Source of the DNA: DASRWI01 sp035654655
Lineage (GTDB): Bacteria; Bacteroidota; Ignavibacteria; Ignavibacteriales; Ignavibacteriaceae
Reading direction: 5' to 3'
DNA length: 64,000 nucleotides
NCBI GenBank assembly: GCA_035654655.1
Contig: DASRWI010000012.1
Span: 1 to 64,000 of the forward strand
A program made the translations under genes and the position numbers. The notes under the pieces are model-generated. The model worked only from the letters and a program-made list of their open reading frames with translations. It was not told the DNA's origin and made no database searches. Shown one piece after another: positions 1-9,080 of this stretch (position 1 is the stretch's first letter; the number at the start of each line of letters is the position of its first letter).

Positions 1-242
1 ACAACTTCAAATACCAGCCAGTTCATCATTGGACTGGTACCTGGATGTTCAGCTGCATATTCAGTATAATAATGTGTGTTTGCAGTATGTGTTGGAGCTA
101 TTTTTTCTATTGCAGTTACAGTCATACTTTTAACTGCACCGCTTGCACCTAATCCACGACCTGTTATATAAATAGTTGCCAGAAGCAAAATTCCTAAAAG
201 GAATCCGGCTAAATAAGGATTCATATAATTTGATTTTTCCAT
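1..242 (-). CDS. YeeE/YedE family sulfur-compound transporter, N-terminal part
   Basis: The gene runs off the left edge, so only about 80 N-terminal residues are present. The protein begins MEKSNYMNPYLAGFLLGI and continues with a hydrophobic helix ending in GRGLGASGA, which is typical of the YeeE/YedE (DUF395) family of membrane proteins that import thiosulfate or related sulfur compounds. The ATG lies one base past the stop of the cytochrome b gene, so it is the last visible member of the MarR-octaheme cytochrome-cytochrome b operon. That context supports a sulfur-compound role, but the substrate cannot be read from this fragment. Confidence 0.72.
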   Translation of the reverse strand, partial: MEKSNYMNPYLAGFLLGILLLATIYITGRGLGASGAVKSMTVTAIEKIAPTHTANTHYYTEYAAEHPGTSPMMNWLVFEV

Positions 243-243
243 A

Positions 244-930
244 TTACTTCAACTCGCTTTCAACAGATAATTCTTCTTTCTCTTTATCTGCTTTAATTGT
301 TTCATTAATTTTTTCTTCTCCAATTTTTTCTTCTTCATAACCTGTAAGCATTGCTTTAAGGTTTGATGTAATAGTTTCACCGGTCGTTGTTAAATAAACG
401 TGACCAATAATAAATATTACAAGAAGGAATGCACCGATTGTATGTATTATTGCAATTACCTCAAGTGAACTAATGTTTAACATATCAATTCCATGTCTTT
501 GAGGATATCTGTAAAGCATATATAAAATTCCTGATGTAACGCTAATAGGAATAACAAGAACCTTAAGTGCAAAGTAAGTAATCTTTTGAAGGGGATTTAA
601 TTTTTTAATTTGGGTTTTATGAAAAGGATGAGGAGCATTTTTAAATATTCCAAATACATAATAATTAAGCTGAGCTTTAATATTAGTCAAGGTTGGAACA
701 TATTGTCTCCATTCTCCAGTAGCAAAGTGCCAGAAGATTGCAAACACAATTAATATAAGAAGCATATAGGCTGCTATATTATGGTACTTAACTGCATCTC
801 TGAATCCAAGAAAACTATAAGCTCCATGAATTTCAAATCCAGAAAAAGCAAGAAAGAAAATTAAAAGCATTTGCATCCAATGCCAAAAGCGATTGAATGC
901 TTTATATATATAAGTTTTTTTTGTTATCAT
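244..930 (-). CDS. Membrane cytochrome b (b561/Ni-Fe hydrogenase cyt b type)
   Basis: A 228-residue integral membrane protein with four clear helices (about residues 15-37, 50-70, 113-135 and 155-182). Histidines in FNRFWHWMQ, KYHNIAAYM, IFWHFATG and IIHTIGAF...IIGHVY are placed as axial ligands of two b hemes. The fold matches the di-heme cytochrome b subunits that pass quinol electrons to periplasmic oxidoreductases. Its ATG overlaps the stop of the octaheme cytochrome gene by four bases (ATGA), suggesting translational coupling, so it is probably the quinol-oxidising membrane partner of that enzyme. The C-terminal 35 residues are a charged Lys/Glu tail, presumably cytoplasmic. Confidence 0.8.
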   Translation of the reverse strand: MITKKTYIYKAFNRFWHWMQMLLIFFLAFSGFEIHGAYSFLGFRDAVKYHNIAAYMLLILIVFAIFWHFATGEWRQYVPTLTNIKAQLNYYVFGIFKNAPHPFHKTQIKKLNPLQKITYFALKVLVIPISVTSGILYMLYRYPQRHGIDMLNISSLEVIAIIHTIGAFLLVIFIIGHVYLTTTGETITSNLKAMLTGYEEEKIGEEKINETIKADKEKEELSVESELK

Positions 931-2501
931 TTTAAACCTCCCTTGCGCATTTTTCTTGATGCAGCAATTCGCATAAATCCGTGAACAGATACTGCTAATA
1001 AAGTAAGTATAATTAATCCGGTACCACCTGCTTCAACTACTGATGAATAATTTCTTCCCGGCATATAGAAATCAGTAAGTGCAGCAAGTCTACTGTTTTC
1101 TCTAGAGTGGCAGCTATTGCATTCAGCAGTATTTTCTTTTGTGGCTACCATATGATTTACAGGCCAATACATTTTAGTTTCAATGAAAGAAACTTTTCCG
1201 CTGAATGGAAGTCCATATTCTTTCATTCCTTTTTCTGCTGCAATAGTCCAGTCAAAGTCTTTCCAAAAACCACCTTCACCTTTTTTATCAGCATAAAGTT
1301 TAGGTGTAATTAATATTTTATTTATAGGGTCGTAAGGTTGTCTGCCGGTATGAATTTTAATAGGAATTATTTTGGCATTCACATCTGAATATGAGCCATA
1401 GAGTTTATTTAAATAAACTGCTTTAGTAGTATCAGCAATTTTATCTCCCTTCAGGTAATGACTTGCAGTTCCATTAAACCAGATGTAATCAGGAGTAACA
1501 TTCTTCTCCCATTTGAATGAACCTTTAATAGACATATATGCATGGTTACCCATACTATCTTCTTCAACATAAGGCTCACCATTTTTTAATTTACCTGCAG
1601 TGGACCAATCCCAATACATTTTGGTTGCATTTGCTTTTGCATACTGAGGTATATGGCAGCTCTGGCAGGCTACTTTAACTGTATGTTCATTTAAAATTCC
1701 ATCTTCGTGAGGCTGAGATGAATGGCATTGCTCGCAATTGCTCCGGTTCTGATTCATTGAAGATAAAGAATAAAGTTTACCGGAAATATTATGTTTTTCT
1801 GTAACATGGCAATCAATACAGACAAGATTTGCACCATCAGTACCCATATGAACATCAATATCTCTTGTGGTTGAAAACATTACCATATCAAGGTCGCCAT
1901 GCTTAACATTATTTCCGCCGCCGCCATAAAAATGGCACACACCGCAATTGGCTCTATTGGGTTTGTTTACACTTTGTGCAATCTTGTTTAAATCTAAAGA
2001 TGCTGCGGGTGCACCACCTTCTTCATTTGCCTTTACATAAGTTTCAGTGTTATCGTGGCAGACAAGACAATCAACATTTGCTGCATTTGTTAAAGTTAAT
2101 TTATCTTTATTTTCAAAACCTATATGGCATTTGGCGCAGCTTGCTTCATTTCCTGTTGCACCAATACAATAATTATTAATAGCATTCTTTTTGCCAAGAT
2201 ATACAATTCCTCTTCCAGGAACATATTCTTCTCTTTCCCAATTCCAGTGGTTAGACTGCATAATTTCAGTATGTCTTTTATTATGACAGGAAATGCAAGC
2301 TTCAGTAACCTGCTGAGGTGAAGTAAATTTTTGTTTCAGTACTGCAAATTGTGAATGGTCAACAGATAGTGAATCCTTTTGTGAATACTTTTCTTTAAGT
2401 AAAGTTAAAGCATCCGGTTCGTGATCATTTTTTATAAAATAACCAATCACTGCTGCTGTTACCAATCCTAATACTGCAAGCGATAGTATAATTTTTCTCA
2501 T
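927..2501 (-). CDS. Octaheme c-type cytochrome, tetrathionate reductase (Otr) family
   Basis: The 524-residue protein has eight CXXCH heme sites, at about residues 69, 122, 145, 186, 228, 256, 279 and 462. The seven close motifs followed by a long gap before the eighth match the octaheme tetrathionate reductase family, whose characterised Shewanella member reduces tetrathionate and also nitrite or hydroxylamine in vitro. It has an N-terminal hydrophobic segment (residues 3-23) and a second one near the C-terminus (about 492-510), so it appears anchored at one or both ends rather than freely soluble. It lies between a MarR regulator and a cytochrome b/YeeE pair. The electron acceptor cannot be fixed from sequence; a sulfur oxyanion is favoured by the YeeE neighbour. 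Confidence 0.85.
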   Translation of the reverse strand: MRKIILSLAVLGLVTAAVIGYFIKNDHEPDALTLLKEKYSQKDSLSVDHSQFAVLKQKFTSPQQVTEACISCHNKRHTEIMQSNHWNWEREEYVPGRGIVYLGKKNAINNYCIGATGNEASCAKCHIGFENKDKLTLTNAANVDCLVCHDNTETYVKANEEGGAPAASLDLNKIAQSVNKPNRANCGVCHFYGGGGNNVKHGDLDMVMFSTTRDIDVHMGTDGANLVCIDCHVTEKHNISGKLYSLSSMNQNRSNCEQCHSSQPHEDGILNEHTVKVACQSCHIPQYAKANATKMYWDWSTAGKLKNGEPYVEEDSMGNHAYMSIKGSFKWEKNVTPDYIWFNGTASHYLKGDKIADTTKAVYLNKLYGSYSDVNAKIIPIKIHTGRQPYDPINKILITPKLYADKKGEGGFWKDFDWTIAAEKGMKEYGLPFSGKVSFIETKMYWPVNHMVATKENTAECNSCHSRENSRLAALTDFYMPGRNYSSVVEAGGTGLIILTLLAVSVHGFMRIAASRKMRKGGLK

Positions 2502-2553
2502 TTAGTTGCTCATAGATTTTTTAGTTAGTTCAAATTTCTTTTATGGTATAAAG

Positions 2554-3003
2554 TTATTTTTTATCAACCCATTGTTTAAATTGTTCGGTTAATAATTTAA
2601 GAGATGATTGAATTTGTTTTAATTCTTTTTCACCTACATTTTGCAAAATACTCTCGTGAAGACTGATGTAGTTTTTATGCAAATTGTTTATTAATGGATT
2701 TGCTTTGGGTAACAATTCTACATAAAAATTTCTTTTATCGGTCTGATTTTGTTTTCGTATAACAAGCTTTTTCTCTTCGAGAGAACTTAAAATGTGGGTA
2801 ATTCTTCCCGGGGTTAGATTTAAGGTTTCACATAATTCTTTTATGGAATATTGACTGGCGTTAGTAAATAATTTTAAAAGCCTTACTTCAGTAGGAGATA
2901 GATTAAAGCTGGCAGCAAAATACTCTTCTTTCATGCTGCAGTTTCTGGTCAGTTCACAAACTAATTCAGCAATGGACTCAAGCTCATTAGAAATACTTTT
3001 CAT
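2554..3003 (-). CDS. MarR family transcriptional regulator
   Basis: A 149-residue winged-helix protein. The helix-turn-helix is in YSIKELCETLNLTPGRITHI and the wing in KKLVIRKQNQTDKRNFYVEL, which carries the D-x-R motif typical of MarR. It has Cys16, Cys22 and Cys55, so redox sensing is possible but not demonstrated. It is encoded 52 bases upstream of the octaheme cytochrome on the same strand, so it probably controls that operon and itself through the perfect palindrome lying just before its start codon. The inducer is unknown. Confidence 0.85.
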   Translation of the reverse strand: MKSISNELESIAELVCELTRNCSMKEEYFAASFNLSPTEVRLLKLFTNASQYSIKELCETLNLTPGRITHILSSLEEKKLVIRKQNQTDKRNFYVELLPKANPLINNLHKNYISLHESILQNVGEKELKQIQSSLKLLTEQFKQWVDKK

Positions 3004-3006
3004 AGT

Positions 3007-3039
3007 ATAATATTATTTTATCCCCTAAAATAATATTAT
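3007..3039 (-). promoter_or_regulatory. Perfect 14-bp palindrome, probable MarR operator
   Basis: ATAATATTATTTTA at 3007-3020 and its exact reverse complement at 3026-3039 flank TCCCC. On the coding strand of the regulator the loop reads GGGGA and the structure ends three bases before the ATG. MarR proteins bind AT-rich palindromes over their own promoters, so autoregulation is likely. A transcript starting upstream could also fold here. It lacks the GC stem and T run of a terminator. Confidence 0.6.
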
Positions 3040-3076
3040 GTACCGATACGAGGCAAGTAAAAAGTAATTAATAAAA

Positions 3077-4747
3077 TTAATTTTTATTCTTTTTTTTATA
3101 ACCTCTATCAGATATTAAAATCAAAATGACTAAAATAAACCCTATTCCCGCAGCAGCTATAAACAATATCATTGCAAATCCGGGATATCCCAAAATCTTG
3201 AAACTACTTTCAACTCTCATAAGAAGTGCAGCACCAATGATTAATGCAGCTAATATTAATCCTACAGTTATTCTATTAGCAATCTTTTGAAGATTATCAA
3301 TTAAACCTCTATCATCAAATGCTTTTATTTTAATTTCAAATTGGTTATCTAATAATCCTTCAAGAATAGTATTTAATCTTTTAGGCAATAGTGTAACAAA
3401 TTCTCTAAGTTCAAGAACACTTGATATAATATTACCAGCAGAAAAAGTTTTCATCAAGTGTCTTCGTGTAATAGATTCAGTATGTTCACGTATTATTTCA
3501 TTTGGATCAAAATCAGGAACAAGAGTTCTGCCGATAAGGTCAAGATTAAGTAAGGTTTTTCCGAGCATTGTTAATTCACTTGAAGCACGTATTCCATTAT
3601 CTGCTGCAATTCTTGTAAGCTCAACAACAACACGACCAACTTGTATTTGTTGAAGAGTAGCATCCTGCGTCTTCACTACAAATTCAGTAACTCTTTTAAC
3701 AAACATTTCTTTATTAAAATATTCTGTAATAGTACCAAGCTCCATAGCAACATCAGCGGCATCTCTTCCTCTACCTTCACTAATATGAAGCAACAGCTTT
3801 AATAATTTTTCTCTCATATATGGGTCAATGCGGGCAACCATTCCCAAATCAATAAGAGCTATTCTTTTATCATCAGTTAAAAAAACATTACCCGGATGAG
3901 GGTCTGCGTGAAAGAATCCGTGTATTAAAACCTGATCGAGATATGCTTTAAATAAATCTTCACCAAGCTTTCTTCCATCAAAATCCAATCTGGTCAATGG
4001 ACTTAAAGAAGTAATTTTTGTCCCTCTTACATAATCCATTGTTAAAACTTTACCTGAACAATAATCCTCAATAGGCTGTGGAATAATTATATCTTCATAA
4101 TCTTTTAAATAACCGCTAAGCCTGACCAGGTTTTGTGCTTCAAGACGATAATCTAATTCATTAATCAAAGTCTTTTTGAATTCAGCGAGAATATCTACAA
4201 AGGAATACTTTTTTGCAGTTTCTGTATGCTTTTCTAAAGTTGTTACTATATCTTCTAAAGCATTTAAATCTTCAAGAATTGTTTTGCCAATGTCGGGGCG
4301 CTGAACTTTAACAGCAACTCTTTGTCCATTTCTTAGAATTGCTTTATGAACCTGCCCTAAAGATGCAGCAGCTAATGGTTCCCTATCAAATTCCAAAAAC
4401 GCTTTTGATATTCTTACTTTTAATTCGCTACTAACTATTTCTTCAACAGTTTCAAAAGGGAATGGGTCTATGTTATCCTGAAGCTTTGCTAAGGCTTCAA
4501 GATAAGCAGGTGGTAGAAAATCCGCCCTGGTGGATAATAATTGTCCAAGTTTAATAAAAGTAGGACCCATTGCTTCTAAATCTTTTGCAAGTTCTTCCGG
4601 ATTACCTTTACCTTCTTCATCCAAATCTTCTTCAGGAATAAGAGGAGAATTAGCTTTATCAAATAAATCTTTTCTTCCGTGCTTGAGGATGAGCATTGCT
4701 ATATCTTTGTATTTTGACAAACGGTCAGGACTTAGAGATATTCCCAT
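3077..4747 (-). CDS. AarF/ABC1/UbiB family atypical kinase
   Basis: A 556-residue member of the UbiB protein-kinase-like family. It shows the KLGQ signature of the N-terminal extension (residues 66-69), an Ala-rich nucleotide loop (AAASLGQV) with the VAVKVQRP lysine, the HADPHPGN catalytic segment and the LIDLGM metal-binding motif. Two hydrophobic helices close the protein at about 495-545, consistent with membrane attachment. UbiB-type proteins support quinone biosynthesis or lipid handling as ATPases; their direct substrates are not settled. It lies 73 bases upstream of the marR gene on the same strand, separated by the operator palindrome, so it may have its own promoter. Confidence 0.85.
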   Translation of the reverse strand: MGISLSPDRLSKYKDIAMLILKHGRKDLFDKANSPLIPEEDLDEEGKGNPEELAKDLEAMGPTFIKLGQLLSTRADFLPPAYLEALAKLQDNIDPFPFETVEEIVSSELKVRISKAFLEFDREPLAAASLGQVHKAILRNGQRVAVKVQRPDIGKTILEDLNALEDIVTTLEKHTETAKKYSFVDILAEFKKTLINELDYRLEAQNLVRLSGYLKDYEDIIIPQPIEDYCSGKVLTMDYVRGTKITSLSPLTRLDFDGRKLGEDLFKAYLDQVLIHGFFHADPHPGNVFLTDDKRIALIDLGMVARIDPYMREKLLKLLLHISEGRGRDAADVAMELGTITEYFNKEMFVKRVTEFVVKTQDATLQQIQVGRVVVELTRIAADNGIRASSELTMLGKTLLNLDLIGRTLVPDFDPNEIIREHTESITRRHLMKTFSAGNIISSVLELREFVTLLPKRLNTILEGLLDNQFEIKIKAFDDRGLIDNLQKIANRITVGLILAALIIGAALLMRVESSFKILGYPGFAMILFIAAAGIGFILVILILISDRGYKKKNKN

Positions 4748-4891
4748 TAGTTTTCTTTTCTATAAAATTGTTTAATCAACACTACCAAATAATATTTTAA
4801 TTGTAAGTGATTGCTATTAAAAATTTAAGTATACAATCATTTTATATTGCTCACTGTTTTAGGACTAACATAACTTAGGAGTAGTGTGTAG

Positions 4892-6769
4892 ATGTTTGGA
4901 GCCACTGAAGTGAATAAAAGAAAATTAAATATTGGATTAGAGCTAATATCTAAAAATACAGGTCAAATAAGGGTATGGGCACCTAAAAGAAAATCTGTTT
5001 CAATTGTATTTGAAAATAATAACAACAAAATGTTTGAAGCAAAATTAAACGTTGAAGGTGATGGTTATTTTTCAGCTACTCTGAATAACGTACAAGAAGG
5101 TGATTTATACAAATTAAAATTGGATGAAGGTGATAGTTATCCTGATCCTGCTTCACGTTATCAGCCTGATGGTCCATTTGGTCCTTCTATGGTTGTGGAT
5201 TACAACAAATTTAATTGGACTGATTCCGATTGGAAAGGAGTCCCGGATAATAAATTTATTTATGAAATGCATATTGGAACATTTACTAAAGATGGGACCT
5301 GGAGTGCTGCCGAAAAGGAACTTAAGGAACTTGCTGACTTAGGGGTAACTATTATTGAGATGATGCCAATATGTGAATTTGCAGGAAGATTTGGCTGGGG
5401 TTATGATGGAGTAGATTTTTTTGCTCCTTATCATTACTATGGCAAACCTGAAGATTTAAAAAGTTTTATAAATACAGCTCACAATATAGGAATAGCTGTA
5501 ATTCTTGATGCAGTGTACAATCATCTTGGTCCAAGAGGTAATTTTTTAAAAGAATTTTCGGAAGATTACTTTACTGATAAACATAAAACAGATTGGGGAG
5601 AGGCCATAAATTTTTATGGGAAAAATTCCAAGGCAGTCAGAAACTTTTTTCTTTCAAATGTAAACTATTGGATGGAAGAATATCATTTTGACGGACTTAG
5701 GTTTGATGCAACTCAAGATATTCACGATAAATCCAAAACTCATATACTAATAGAAATGTCTGACGAAGTTAGAAGAAGTGGAAAAGGACGAAAAACTTTT
5801 ATAGTTGCTGAAAATGAACCTCAGAATTCTTTTTTGGTTAGACCAAAAGAAGAAAAAGGTTATGGAATGGATGCATTGTGGAATGATGATTTTCATCATT
5901 CAGCAAATGTTGTTTTAACCGGAAGAAATGAAGCCTACTATACAGATTATCTTGGAAAACCTCAGGAATTTATTTCCGCTCTGAAATATGGGTATTTATA
6001 CCAGGGGCAATGGTACAAATGGCAAAAGAAGAGAAGAGGAGTACCAGCTTTCGATTTACCACACGAACATTTTGTAAATTATATTCAGAACCATGACCAG
6101 ATTGCAAATTCAGGAAGAGGAGAACGATGTCACTCATCAGCTAATAAGGGGGTGTTTAGAGCAATGACTGCTTTGTTTATTCTTGCTCCCGGAATACCAA
6201 TGATATTTCAGGGAGAAGAGTTTTTAGCATCCTGTCCATTTTTATATTTTGCTGACCATGATGAAGAACTTAATAAAATGGTTGCTGAAGGAAGAAAAAA
6301 ATTTTTAACTCAGTTTAGGTCAATAGATACTCACAAAATGCTTGATCGTTTAGCTCCTCCCTCAGACGAAAAAACTTTTTTAAACTCTAAATTAAATTTT
6401 GAAGAAAGAACAAAAAATCAAACCTATTATAAATTACATAAAGATTTGATTCAACTTAAATTCAATGATGAAATTATAAAGCAAAATCATATTGATGGTG
6501 CGGTACTTTCAGAAAATGCCTTTGTTATAAGATTTTTTTCACCCAACTATGAAAATTGCAGAATATTACTTGTCAACTTTGGTATTGACCTTCATCTTAA
6601 TCCTGCACCTGAGCCATTATTGGCACCTCCAATTGGAAAAAAATGGAGTATACTTTGGAGTTCGGAAGACCCTGATTATGAGGGTACCGGAACTCCCTTA
6701 CCGGATATAAAAGATAACTGGCATATCCAGGGAATGGCTGCCTCTATTCTTATACCTGTAAAAAAATGA
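4892..6769 (+). CDS. treZ: Malto-oligosyltrehalose trehalohydrolase
   Basis: A 625-residue GH13 enzyme that releases trehalose from maltooligosyl trehalose. An N-terminal CBM48-like domain (IGLELISKNTGQIRVWAPKRK) precedes the TIM barrel. The catalytic triad is visible as Asp272 in GLRFDATQD, Glu307 in IVAENEPQ and Asp402 in QNHDQIAN. The long DIHDKSKTHIL loop and the FWGYDG-like GWGYDGVDFFAP segment are characteristic of TreZ rather than of glycogen branching enzyme. An AGGAG-type ribosome site (TTAGGAG) precedes the ATG. It is 14 bases upstream of the GH133 gene, probably one operon. The usual partner, TreY, is not in this window. Confidence 0.85.
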   Translation: MFGATEVNKRKLNIGLELISKNTGQIRVWAPKRKSVSIVFENNNNKMFEAKLNVEGDGYFSATLNNVQEGDLYKLKLDEGDSYPDPASRYQPDGPFGPSMVVDYNKFNWTDSDWKGVPDNKFIYEMHIGTFTKDGTWSAAEKELKELADLGVTIIEMMPICEFAGRFGWGYDGVDFFAPYHYYGKPEDLKSFINTAHNIGIAVILDAVYNHLGPRGNFLKEFSEDYFTDKHKTDWGEAINFYGKNSKAVRNFFLSNVNYWMEEYHFDGLRFDATQDIHDKSKTHILIEMSDEVRRSGKGRKTFIVAENEPQNSFLVRPKEEKGYGMDALWNDDFHHSANVVLTGRNEAYYTDYLGKPQEFISALKYGYLYQGQWYKWQKKRRGVPAFDLPHEHFVNYIQNHDQIANSGRGERCHSSANKGVFRAMTALFILAPGIPMIFQGEEFLASCPFLYFADHDEELNKMVAEGRKKFLTQFRSIDTHKMLDRLAPPSDEKTFLNSKLNFEERTKNQTYYKLHKDLIQLKFNDEIIKQNHIDGAVLSENAFVIRFFSPNYENCRILLVNFGIDLHLNPAPEPLLAPPIGKKWSILWSSEDPDYEGTGTPLPDIKDNWHIQGMAASILIPVKK

Positions 6770-6783
6770 TGGAGTATTAAATA

Positions 6784-8856
6784 ATGGATAAACTTATTAG
6801 AAAGATAAATCTTAGTAAAGAAAATAATTTAAATTACGACCTACTTAGTAAGGAATGGCTTGTTACAAATGGATTGGGAGGTTATGCTTCAGGAACTATA
6901 GCAGGAGTAAACACAAGAAGATATCATTCCTTTTTAATTGCTGCTTTGCCTGCTCCTTATGGAAGAAGAGTAATGTTTAATCATCTTTCTGAACTTTTTA
7001 AATTTAAAGATGGCAGCAGTATTCTGCTTGACTCTGAAGAAAAGAAAAAAGATGATTTATCTATTGGTATAATTGATTATTTAAAAGAGTTTCGACTTGA
7101 AAATGGTTTACCTGTTTGGGTCTATGAAATTGATGGATATCTAATTGAAAAACAAATCCTTCTTCCCTATATGCAAAATACTGTACATATAAATTTCAAA
7201 TTGATTAAAGGTGACCGTCCTATTAAAATAAAATTAAAACCTTCAATACATTTTCGTCCTCACGAAGCAGCAGTAGATGAAATAATGAAGGGAAATTATT
7301 ATTTAAATGTAATGAATAATCGTTTTGAAATTTACGAAAACAACACAGCTCCACCATTAAGAATGTTTATTTATGGTGAACGTACTGCAATGGCAATAGA
7401 AGGTGGAGAGCTAAGAAATATTTATTACCGTTCAGAAGCTGAAAGAGGATATAATTCTGAAGGACAGTATTGGAGTCCCGGTTATTTTAGAGCTGAACTC
7501 CAAAGGGATAAAGATGTTACATTAGTTGCTTCAACAGAACCGTGGGAAAAAATTCTGGCCTTAAAACCTAAGGACGCCTTTAAAGCTGAAACTGAAAGAA
7601 GAAGAGAATTAATAGGTTCAGTTCAATTTAATAACAAAAATTCTGTTGCCGGTGAACTTGTTTTTGCAGCTGACCAATTTATAATAACTCCTGTCGGAAG
7701 AGCTGAAGACGCTGCAAGATTTGAAGCAGCCGGAGGACAACTTAGAAGTATTATTGCAGGTTACCATTGGTTTACTGATTGGGGACGCGATACTATGATA
7801 AGTCTTGAAGGATTAACTTTAACAACGTCAAGACACCGTGAAGCTTATTGGATATTAAGAACCTTTGCACATTATGTTAAGAATGGATTAATCCCTAATA
7901 TGTTCCCTGAAGGTGTAAATCAAGGCCTTTATCATACAGCAGATGCAAGCTTGTGGTTTTTCCATGCTGTTGACAGATATATATCCGTTACCAATGATAA
8001 ACATATTTTAAACTACATCTTACCTGCTCTAAAAGAAATTATAACTTATCATATAAAAGGAACTGATTTCGGAATCGGTATTGATAAAGAAGATTGTTTG
8101 TTAAAGCAGGGAGCAGAAGGTTATCAATTGACGTGGATGGATGCGAAGGTAGATGATTGGGTTGTTACTCCCAGAAGAGGAAAGGCTGTTGAAATAAATG
8201 CACTATGGTATAATGCATTATGCTTAATGGAAGGCTGGCTAAGAGAAACTGATGATAATACTTTTGCTGATGAATTAGCAGGGTATGCTGCAAAGGCAAG
8301 ACAATCATTTAATAAAAGATTTTGGAATGACAAAGGGAAATATCTTTATGATGTAGTGGATGGTGAATATGGAGATGATGATGCATTTAGACCTAACCAG
8401 GTATTTGCAATCTCATTAAAGAATCCCGTTTTAAATAAAGATAAATGGGAACCTGTTTTATCTGCTGTAAAAGAAAAATTATTAACACCAGTCGGGTTAC
8501 GTTCTTTGGCTAAGGGACATCCAGATTATAAAGAAAAATATTTTGGAGATTTACGTGCAAGAGATGCAGCATATCATCAGGGAACAGTATGGGCTTGGCT
8601 GATTGGACCTTTTATTGATTCATGGTTAAAGTTATACCCGAATAAAACAAAAGAGGCATATGGTTATTTATCAGGATTTACTGAACATTTAAGCGAGGCT
8701 TGTGTTGGGCAAATAAGTGAAGTCTTTGATGCTGAAGCTCCTTATACACCAAGAGGATGTATAGCCCAGGCATGGAGTACCGCAGAAGTTTTACGGTGTT
8801 ATAAAAAGATTGAGGATTTGGTTGAATCAGAAAAAGAAGTGAAGGATTATCAATAA
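6784..8856 (+). CDS. Amylo-alpha-1,6-glucosidase (GH133 glycogen debranching enzyme)
   Basis: A 690-residue two-domain debranching enzyme. The N-terminal GDE_N domain begins with the WLVTNGLGGYASGTIAGVNTR signature and runs to about residue 250. The C-terminal alpha/alpha barrel carries HWFTDWGRDTMISLEGL, LYHTADASLWF and LTWMDAKV, which hold the acidic catalytic residues of this family. It removes alpha-1,6 branch stubs from glycogen or limit dextrins in the cytoplasm. Located directly after treZ, it would supply linear glucans for the trehalose route. No frame damage is apparent. Confidence 0.88.
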   Translation: MDKLIRKINLSKENNLNYDLLSKEWLVTNGLGGYASGTIAGVNTRRYHSFLIAALPAPYGRRVMFNHLSELFKFKDGSSILLDSEEKKKDDLSIGIIDYLKEFRLENGLPVWVYEIDGYLIEKQILLPYMQNTVHINFKLIKGDRPIKIKLKPSIHFRPHEAAVDEIMKGNYYLNVMNNRFEIYENNTAPPLRMFIYGERTAMAIEGGELRNIYYRSEAERGYNSEGQYWSPGYFRAELQRDKDVTLVASTEPWEKILALKPKDAFKAETERRRELIGSVQFNNKNSVAGELVFAADQFIITPVGRAEDAARFEAAGGQLRSIIAGYHWFTDWGRDTMISLEGLTLTTSRHREAYWILRTFAHYVKNGLIPNMFPEGVNQGLYHTADASLWFFHAVDRYISVTNDKHILNYILPALKEIITYHIKGTDFGIGIDKEDCLLKQGAEGYQLTWMDAKVDDWVVTPRRGKAVEINALWYNALCLMEGWLRETDDNTFADELAGYAAKARQSFNKRFWNDKGKYLYDVVDGEYGDDDAFRPNQVFAISLKNPVLNKDKWEPVLSAVKEKLLTPVGLRSLAKGHPDYKEKYFGDLRARDAAYHQGTVWAWLIGPFIDSWLKLYPNKTKEAYGYLSGFTEHLSEACVGQISEVFDAEAPYTPRGCIAQAWSTAEVLRCYKKIEDLVESEKEVKDYQ

Positions 8857-8874
8857 TAATTCCCCACACGTGAA

Positions 8875-8931
8875 GGGTCTTCGAGTGTTTTCATACCGAT
8901 TTGATCGGGATGAAAATGTATCGAGAAGCCC
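8875..8931 (+). repeat. Hairpin repeat, rim-conserved family, copy A
   Basis: Begins GGGTCTTCGAGTG and ends TGTATCGAGAAGCCC. The core between the rims is an inverted repeat, TTTTCATACCGAT against ATCGGGATGAAAA with one mismatch. Two further copies at 21000-21046 and 21081-21136 share the rims TCGAGTG and TGTATCGAGA but have different self-complementary cores. It lies just after the GH133 gene. Confidence 0.65.
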
Positions 8932-8949
8932 GAAGTCAAACATTCTAAC

Positions 8950-9080
8950 ATCACTATGTCAGAGATCCCTTCGGTCGTCCTGAAAACACCGCTCAAGGCG
9001 GAGGACTTTCCTCTGGATGACAGTAAGGGGTGTGGTCATTGCGAGTCCGCAGGATGTCGCAATCTCATCAGCATGACACC
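8950..9080. repeat. GC-richer intergenic repeat-like element with inverted repeats
   Basis: Contains GGGTGTGGTCATTGCGA at about 9028-9044 answered by TCGCAAT at 9057-9063 and ATGACACCC at 9073-9081, so it can form a long imperfect hairpin. The words GTCATTGCGAG and GTCGCAATCTCA resemble intergenic repeats seen in many bacterial genomes. The preceding stretch (GAGATCCCTTCGG to CTGGATGACAG) has similar character. No second copy is in the window, so repetition here is inferred from resemblance only. Confidence 0.4.
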
